This document shows, piece by piece, positions 32,013-35,700 of a stretch of 35,700 nt of DNA. How positions within the stretch are numbered: the first letter of the stretch is position 1; every line of letters begins with the position of its first letter. A program made the position numbers and the translations under genes. The stretch is from Candidatus Saccharimonadota bacterium (GTDB lineage: Bacteria > Patescibacteriota > Saccharimonadia > Saccharimonadales > Saccharimonadaceae): contig WQTP01000039.1 in the NCBI GenBank assembly GCA_009786195.1, positions 1-35,700 of the forward strand, written 5' to 3'. The notes under the pieces are model-generated. The model saw only the letters and a list, made by a program, of their open reading frames with translations, was not told where the DNA came from and did no database searches.

Positions 32013-32485
32013 TGAAGAAGATTTTAATCGGCATTTTTGCAATTACGATCGGTGTTTTCGAGTTGATAATTGCGATACCAGCACCGACGGCTGCCGCTTT
32101 GACTCTGAGCAATCCGGAATGTGAAGACCGGGCTAAATCCGCGTCAAATATTTTCCTGAACTTTCCAACTTGGTATCGCGGTCTGACTCTCGAAGCGAGC
32201 GGAGATACTTGTGTTTTGGCCAACGATGCTTTTGAAGGTGAAGAAATTGGTCCAATTATTTTTATGATTGCTCTCAACGTTGTTGATATTGTTTTGCGTT
32301 TTGCTGGTCTGATCGCGGTTGGTTTTGTCATATGGGGTGGATTTCATTATATGTTAGCTCGCGGCGAACCTGAACACGCCAAAAAATCTCTTAATATTAT
32401 CAGAACTGCATTAATTGGTACGGTAATCTCAATGATTTCGGCTGTCGCGGTGAGCTTTCTCGTCTGGAGACTAAGTCAGATATGA
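32012..32485 (+). CDS. T4SS pilin-like protein 2, with signal peptide and long ectodomain
   Basis: A 157-residue protein with signal peptide MKKILIGIFAITIGVFELII, an insert of about 50 residues bearing Cys residues (NPECEDRAK, GDTCVLAND), then the two-helix pilin module (FAGLIAVGFVIWGGFHYMLARGEPEHAKKSLNIIRTALIG...). The longer upstream frame is rejected: ATG 32012 forms a TGATG overlap with the previous stop, and ribosome site GGGAGGA lies 11 nt upstream. The YMLARGEPEHA loop is the counterpart of YxTSxGD. Overlaps the next gene by 4 nt. Confidence 0.82.
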   Translation: MKKILIGIFAITIGVFELIIAIPAPTAAALTLSNPECEDRAKSASNIFLNFPTWYRGLTLEASGDTCVLANDAFEGEEIGPIIFMIALNVVDIVLRFAGLIAVGFVIWGGFHYMLARGEPEHAKKSLNIIRTALIGTVISMISAVAVSFLVWRLSQI

Positions 32486-32757
32486 AATTTCTCACCTGGT
32501 TTACAACGATCAGTGCCGATATCCCTAAAATGCCAGTGAGCGTTTTAATCAGAAACGGTCTTAACATTATTTATTTTGTCGGTGGTCTGATTGCGGTTGT
32601 TATCATGATCATCGCTGGGTATAGTTATCTGACCGCCGATGGTGATCCGCAGAAAGCTCAAAAAGGCATGCGAACGATCATTTACTGTGCTATTGGACTA
32701 GTGGTGATGATATCTGCCTTTGCTATAACTAATTTTGTTCTAGGAAGAGTTGAATGA
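32482..32757 (+). CDS. T4SS pilin-like protein 3, minimal form
   Basis: A 91-residue two-helix protein: LNIIYFVGGLIAVVIMIIAGYSYLTADGDPQKAQKGMRTIIYCAIGLVVMISAFAI. The loop YLTADGDPQKAQKG fits the pilin family. It has no signal peptide and is the smallest of the five. It overlaps both neighbours by 4 nt (ATGA), so translation is coupled throughout. Confidence 0.85.
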   Translation: MKFLTWFTTISADIPKMPVSVLIRNGLNIIYFVGGLIAVVIMIIAGYSYLTADGDPQKAQKGMRTIIYCAIGLVVMISAFAITNFVLGRVE

Positions 32758-33239
32758 AACGATTAAAACTAATAATTGTTGGTCTAGCGGTGGTCCTGAG
32801 CATTGGCCTAATGTGCGCACCGACCCCAACCTATGCGGTTGATTGTACGAAAGATCCGACGGCTAACGGCTGTCCGTGCGGTGATAAACTCGCTGATGGA
32901 GTAACAGACAACCCGGCCAAAAAAAATTCCGCTACCTGTGAAGACCTGACGGGACAATCAGGCGAGAGGGTCACTAGCATCTTTCAGAACATTGTTAACG
33001 TTCTGCTATTCGGCGCCGGGATTATAGCAGTTATCGTGATTATTGTTAGTGGTATTCGGTTTGTCACTTCGCGCGGCGATTCTAACGCTGTCACCAAAGC
33101 TCGACAATCACTGATTTACTCCGTAGCTGGATTAGTAATCACAGTCGCCGCATTCGCGATTGTTAATTTCGTATTTAGTCGATTGGGGACTAGTGATGGG
33201 GGTGGGGGGAATGGTAATAGCGGCGCGGAAAGATTTTGA
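32754..33239 (+). CDS. T4SS pilin-like protein 4, secreted precursor
   Basis: A 161-residue protein with signal peptide (MKRLKLIIVGLAVVLSIGLM..., probably cleaved after TYA), a Cys-rich ectodomain (CTKDPTANGCPCGD, CEDLTG), the two-helix pilin module with loop FVTSRGDSNAVTKARQSLIYSVAGLVI, and a Gly-rich tail. Its ATG overlaps the previous stop. Very similar to protein 5 in the helices (VNVLLFGAGIIAVIVIIVSGIRFVTSRGD against INAMLFIVGILAVIMIVFAGIRYVTSAGD), so the two are probably duplicates. Confidence 0.85.
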   Translation: MKRLKLIIVGLAVVLSIGLMCAPTPTYAVDCTKDPTANGCPCGDKLADGVTDNPAKKNSATCEDLTGQSGERVTSIFQNIVNVLLFGAGIIAVIVIIVSGIRFVTSRGDSNAVTKARQSLIYSVAGLVITVAAFAIVNFVFSRLGTSDGGGGNGNSGAERF

Positions 33240-33245
33240 AAAAAT

Positions 33246-33290
33246 GTTGCTAAAATAGTATGCGTAGGTTATTATGGTAGCGTATATAAG
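33246..33290 (+). promoter_or_regulatory. Extra promoter before pilin 5
   Basis: TGC-TAAAAT (extended -10, about 33249-33257) lies in the 60-nt gap, followed by a leader and the ribosome site AAGGAGG 6-7 nt before ATG 33300. Pilin 5 can therefore be expressed separately, and at high level, from the coupled pilins 1-4. Confidence 0.45.
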
Positions 33291-33299
33291 GAGGAATTC

Positions 33300-33719
33300 A
33301 TGAAAAAAATATTGACGATTGTCGCAAGTATGATAGCGGTGTTGGGATTAGCGTTAATGCCGGTGCTGCCAGCTAGAGCAGCCAACTGCGACAGCGTTTC
33401 CGGCACTAGTTTGGCAGCGTGTAGCGCTTGTATAGCCGAAGAGGGTGCTACGTGGGAGGATGGTAAATGTGTCAGAAAGAGTGGTGGTGATATCACCAGC
33501 ATTATCCACACTGTAATCAACGCTATGCTATTTATTGTCGGTATTTTGGCAGTCATCATGATTGTCTTTGCCGGTATTCGTTATGTCACCTCGGCTGGCG
33601 ACAAAGGTAAAGTTGATGCGGCTAAAAACACTATTATTTATTCAGTTGTTGGTTTGATTGTATCAGTCATAGCGTTCGCCCTAGTGCAATGGGTGTTTGA
33701 TATTTTGAGTAAAAATTAG
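33300..33719 (+). CDS. T4SS pilin-like protein 5, secreted precursor
   Basis: A 139-residue protein with signal peptide (MKKILTIVASMIAVLGLALM, cleaved near ARA), four Cys in the short ectodomain (ANCDSVSG, AACSACIAEE, GKCVRKSG) and the two-helix pilin module (AGIRYVTSAGDKGKVDAAKNTIIYSVVGLIV). The strongest ribosome site of the array (AAGGAGG) and its own -10 box suggest that it is the major subunit; that is inference. Its stop overlaps the VirB4 stop by 4 nt with no terminator between the convergent genes. Confidence 0.88.
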   Translation: MKKILTIVASMIAVLGLALMPVLPARAANCDSVSGTSLAACSACIAEEGATWEDGKCVRKSGGDITSIIHTVINAMLFIVGILAVIMIVFAGIRYVTSAGDKGKVDAAKNTIIYSVVGLIVSVIAFALVQWVFDILSKN

Positions 33720-35539
33720 CGTTGTTCTTGCGGATTGGTGGTGATTAAATCAGTTTCAGTTTGGGAAGCAATAATTTGGATATGTACATGACTTTGTCCA
33801 GCAAAAAACAAACCCTGACCAACCGGAAAGTTAGCCAAACGTTTCAATTCTTCCTCAGTTAATTTGAAAACTTGACCCAGAACATCGATAGCCGAAGGAG
33901 ATTGTTTAAGTAGAATTTGCATGCTAGCATTAGCAACAATCGCCCGCCCCATTTGACTGTTCATCATGTCTTCGACATCCTGGGAAATCGTGGTTAATCC
34001 GAGATAATATTTACGCGCACGTTTAGCGATCGAAAAGAGGAAATTCGCCGCATCCGGCCATTTCATCAGTTGCCAGGCCTCATCAACGATCAACATGCGT
34101 TTTTTCTTTTGTGTGCGCACAGTGTTCCAAATATGACTAAGGACGATATACATTGCTACCGGTCGTAATTCGTCCTCGAGATCGCGGATATTAAATACCA
34201 CCATATGATTGTTAATATTAACGTTAGATTGTTGGGAAAAAATTCCAGCGAAAGTACCCGTCGTGTACTGACGAAGACGCTGCGCTAACTCTGGCCCATT
34301 ACCACCCATATGAGCTAAAGTATCATACAAATCGGCCATGACTGGTGGGGGTGAATTATGGGTCAACGGATCAGACGTAATTCCAACACGCGCATAAGTA
34401 TCAATCAAAGCTTGATCGAGATCAGCTTCCTCGGAAGGTGATAAGATGTTGACAATTTCACCGTTAGCGGCTACCTGTCCAGCACCTAACATCAACCTCA
34501 ATAATCCATGCAAAGTTACCAAATTGGCCCTTAATGCATCGGCCGATTCGCCATCCTCATTGTCAATTACTCTCGGCAGATCAAACGGATTAACACGAGT
34601 ATCAGAATTCAAACTGAGGTGAATATATGAACCACCAACCGCGTCGCAGAGTCTGTTATATTCGTTTTCTGGATCAATAATAATAATATCAGCTCCCATC
34701 ATCATCGTGCGTAGTGCTTCAAGTTTAACAGTAAAAGATTTACCAGCACCAGATTTAGCAAATACCACCATATTGGCATTTTCGAGACTAAAACGATCGA
34801 AAATCACCAGACCATTATTGTGCATATTAACACCGTAAAGAATACCATTATCCTGAGTTAAATCAGCCGAAGTGAATGGAAAAGAAGTCGAAATCGCGCC
34901 AGTGTTCATATTACGACGAATTTTTAAATCATCAATAAACTGCGGGACTGTCGAATTCAAACCCTGTTCCTGTTGCGCCGAAGCAACCTTAGTCAAAACC
35001 ATTTGCTGACCAAAGATAGTTTCAATTTTGTGGGTAGCGAATTCTAATTCATCCTGACTGTTAGCGTACAACGTCACATACAAACCAAAACGATAGAATT
35101 TCTCCATACCAGCCTGCAACTGATCGCGTAATTCTTCAGCATCCCGATACGCTGCTTCGAGCGCTGGATCACGAACCTTACCCCTTTCCGCATCAATCGA
35201 CATACTAGCTTCGAGTTGAGTAACTTTCTTGCGCAAATTATTCATAACGATAAGACTATCAACTGGATAAATGAACATACTGATATCGATAACTTCGTCG
35301 AGATTAATAATCGAAGATAGCCAACCAGTATAGATACTGCGTGGATAAGCGTAAACATAAAGAGTTCTACACCAACGCGTACCGAGCATAAAATAACCAG
35401 ATTTGAACTCAATCGAAGCTGGTGCTATCAAATCACGCAAAGTGGTGATACCTTTTTGGAACTCGGCTTCAACCTCAGCGGCTTCACGAGCACGTTGCTG
35501 AGTGGCGAGATCGACTCTGGAAGTTTGCTTTTTAGCCAT
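33716..35539 (-). CDS. virB4: VirB4-family T4SS ATPase
   Basis: The 607-residue energising ATPase of the T4SS. The N-terminal half (to about 225) is the VirB4 CagE/TrbE-like region. Walker A AKSGAGKSF is near 261-269, NPFDLPRVI follows the first strand region, and Walker B MLIVDEAWQLMK (about 482-493) precedes the conserved SIAKRARKYYLGLTTISQDVEDMM. The start is ATG 35539, with ribosome site GGAGGT 7 nt upstream, rather than the earlier TTG. It overlaps the end of the TraC-like gene by 8 nt, the order typical of CPR T4SS loci. It is convergent with pilin 5. It would power pilus assembly and substrate export. Confidence 0.95.
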   Translation of the reverse strand: MAKKQTSRVDLATQQRAREAAEVEAEFQKGITTLRDLIAPASIEFKSGYFMLGTRWCRTLYVYAYPRSIYTGWLSSIINLDEVIDISMFIYPVDSLIVMNNLRKKVTQLEASMSIDAERGKVRDPALEAAYRDAEELRDQLQAGMEKFYRFGLYVTLYANSQDELEFATHKIETIFGQQMVLTKVASAQQEQGLNSTVPQFIDDLKIRRNMNTGAISTSFPFTSADLTQDNGILYGVNMHNNGLVIFDRFSLENANMVVFAKSGAGKSFTVKLEALRTMMMGADIIIIDPENEYNRLCDAVGGSYIHLSLNSDTRVNPFDLPRVIDNEDGESADALRANLVTLHGLLRLMLGAGQVAANGEIVNILSPSEEADLDQALIDTYARVGITSDPLTHNSPPPVMADLYDTLAHMGGNGPELAQRLRQYTTGTFAGIFSQQSNVNINNHMVVFNIRDLEDELRPVAMYIVLSHIWNTVRTQKKKRMLIVDEAWQLMKWPDAANFLFSIAKRARKYYLGLTTISQDVEDMMNSQMGRAIVANASMQILLKQSPSAIDVLGQVFKLTEEELKRLANFPVGQGLFFAGQSHVHIQIIASQTETDLITTNPQEQR

Positions 35540-35700
35540 CAGCTTTACCTCCAATGTCCGCAGTTGGTACTTGACCCTGACCTTTTTGCACTACCGCGGA
35601 AACGTAATTTCGAAAATCACCGATCGGCTCGCGTACGGCAGTATCAGGGTTATAAACGTTATACATCAACTCACCAATCTCTTTAGTTTTTAATTGTATC
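35532..35700 (-). CDS. C-terminus of a TraC-like T4SS protein (partial)
   Basis: The frame runs in from the right window edge and ends at TAA 35534-35532, overlapping the VirB4 start. The 55 visible residues include LKTKEIGELMYNVYNPDTAV, resembling the 'L.T.E...L.Y.LYNP' stretch of the TraC-like domain found in proteins encoded just before VirB4 in CPR genomes, then a flexible Gln/Gly-rich tail. In these loci a PrgI-type membrane protein usually precedes it; that part is outside the window. Confidence 0.65.
   Translation of the reverse strand, partial: IQLKTKEIGELMYNVYNPDTAVREPIGDFRNYVSAVVQKGQGQVPTADIGGKADG

Noticed and set aside
1-35700. tRNA, rRNA, CRISPR array or transposase
   Set aside because: I looked in the intergenic stretches and found no cloverleaf-like sequence, no spaced short repeats and no transposase-like protein. 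The only insertion-like unit is the repeat-flanked ATPase.

Overview
This looks like the replication-origin region of an ultrasmall Patescibacteria (CPR) genome, most likely a Saccharibacteria (TM7) relative. Reasons: the rpmH-rnpA-yidC-jag block diverges from dnaA-dnaN-recF across an AT-rich, DnaA-box-bearing region; there is a stripped-down type IV secretion system (T4SS) with many small one-to-three-helix pilins, a VirB4 preceded by a TraC-like protein, and VirB6-like membrane proteins; genes are packed with 1-11 nt overlaps; and there are no amino-acid biosynthesis genes. TGA is a normal stop (several ATGA/GTGA overlaps depend on it). The lineage is inferred from gene content only.

Layout. 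1-133: end of an LGFP-repeat protein. 193-7109 (minus): one envelope-polysaccharide operon read from nagB through glf (UDP-galactopyranose mutase), an ABC-2 permease and ATPase (Wzm/Wzt type), a pyruvyltransferase/GT2 fusion and a GT32 transferase; together they suggest a galactofuranose-containing, possibly pyruvylated, ABC-exported glycan. 7213-8605 (plus): GtrB-like and GtrA-like pair. 8628-9393 (minus): a radical SAM gene that is out of frame here because of an AG dinucleotide tract directly after its start codon. 9435-11546 (minus): jag, yidC, rnpA, rpmH. 11547-15543 (plus): origin, dnaA, dnaN, recF.

15540-21731 (minus): four-gene operon of secreted or membrane-anchored proteins, including a 1097-aa membrane protein with a C-terminal CHAP domain and a glucosaminidase-like plus C39-like protein, plausible peptidoglycan-cutting parts of the T4SS. 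21793-22341 (minus): a probable lipoprotein. 22567-24399 (plus): a PKD/repeat/InlB-type surface adhesin ending in a PNTG-TM tail. 24412-24928 (minus): RelBE-type toxin-antitoxin. 25095-26748 (minus): a decayed small ORF and a 472-aa soluble protein. 26797-30284 (minus): two VirB6-like T4SS proteins. 30335-31549 (minus): a DUF4143 ATPase inserted between two copies of a 28-bp promoter-bearing repeat. 31710-33719 (plus): five T4SS pilin-like genes. 33716-35700 (minus): VirB4 and the end of a TraC-like protein.

A recurring promoter grammar can be read by eye: TTGNNN-like -35 boxes 16-17 bp from TATAAT-like -10 boxes, often with an extended TGn. In several genes the ATG sits exactly 6 nt after the -10 box, which places the predicted transcription start on the A of ATG, i.e. 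leaderless mRNAs. The most interesting items are the phase-variation-like radical SAM gene with viperin-like motifs, the promoter-duplicating ATPase insertion, and the leaderless pattern including a hidden small ORF coupled to rnpA.
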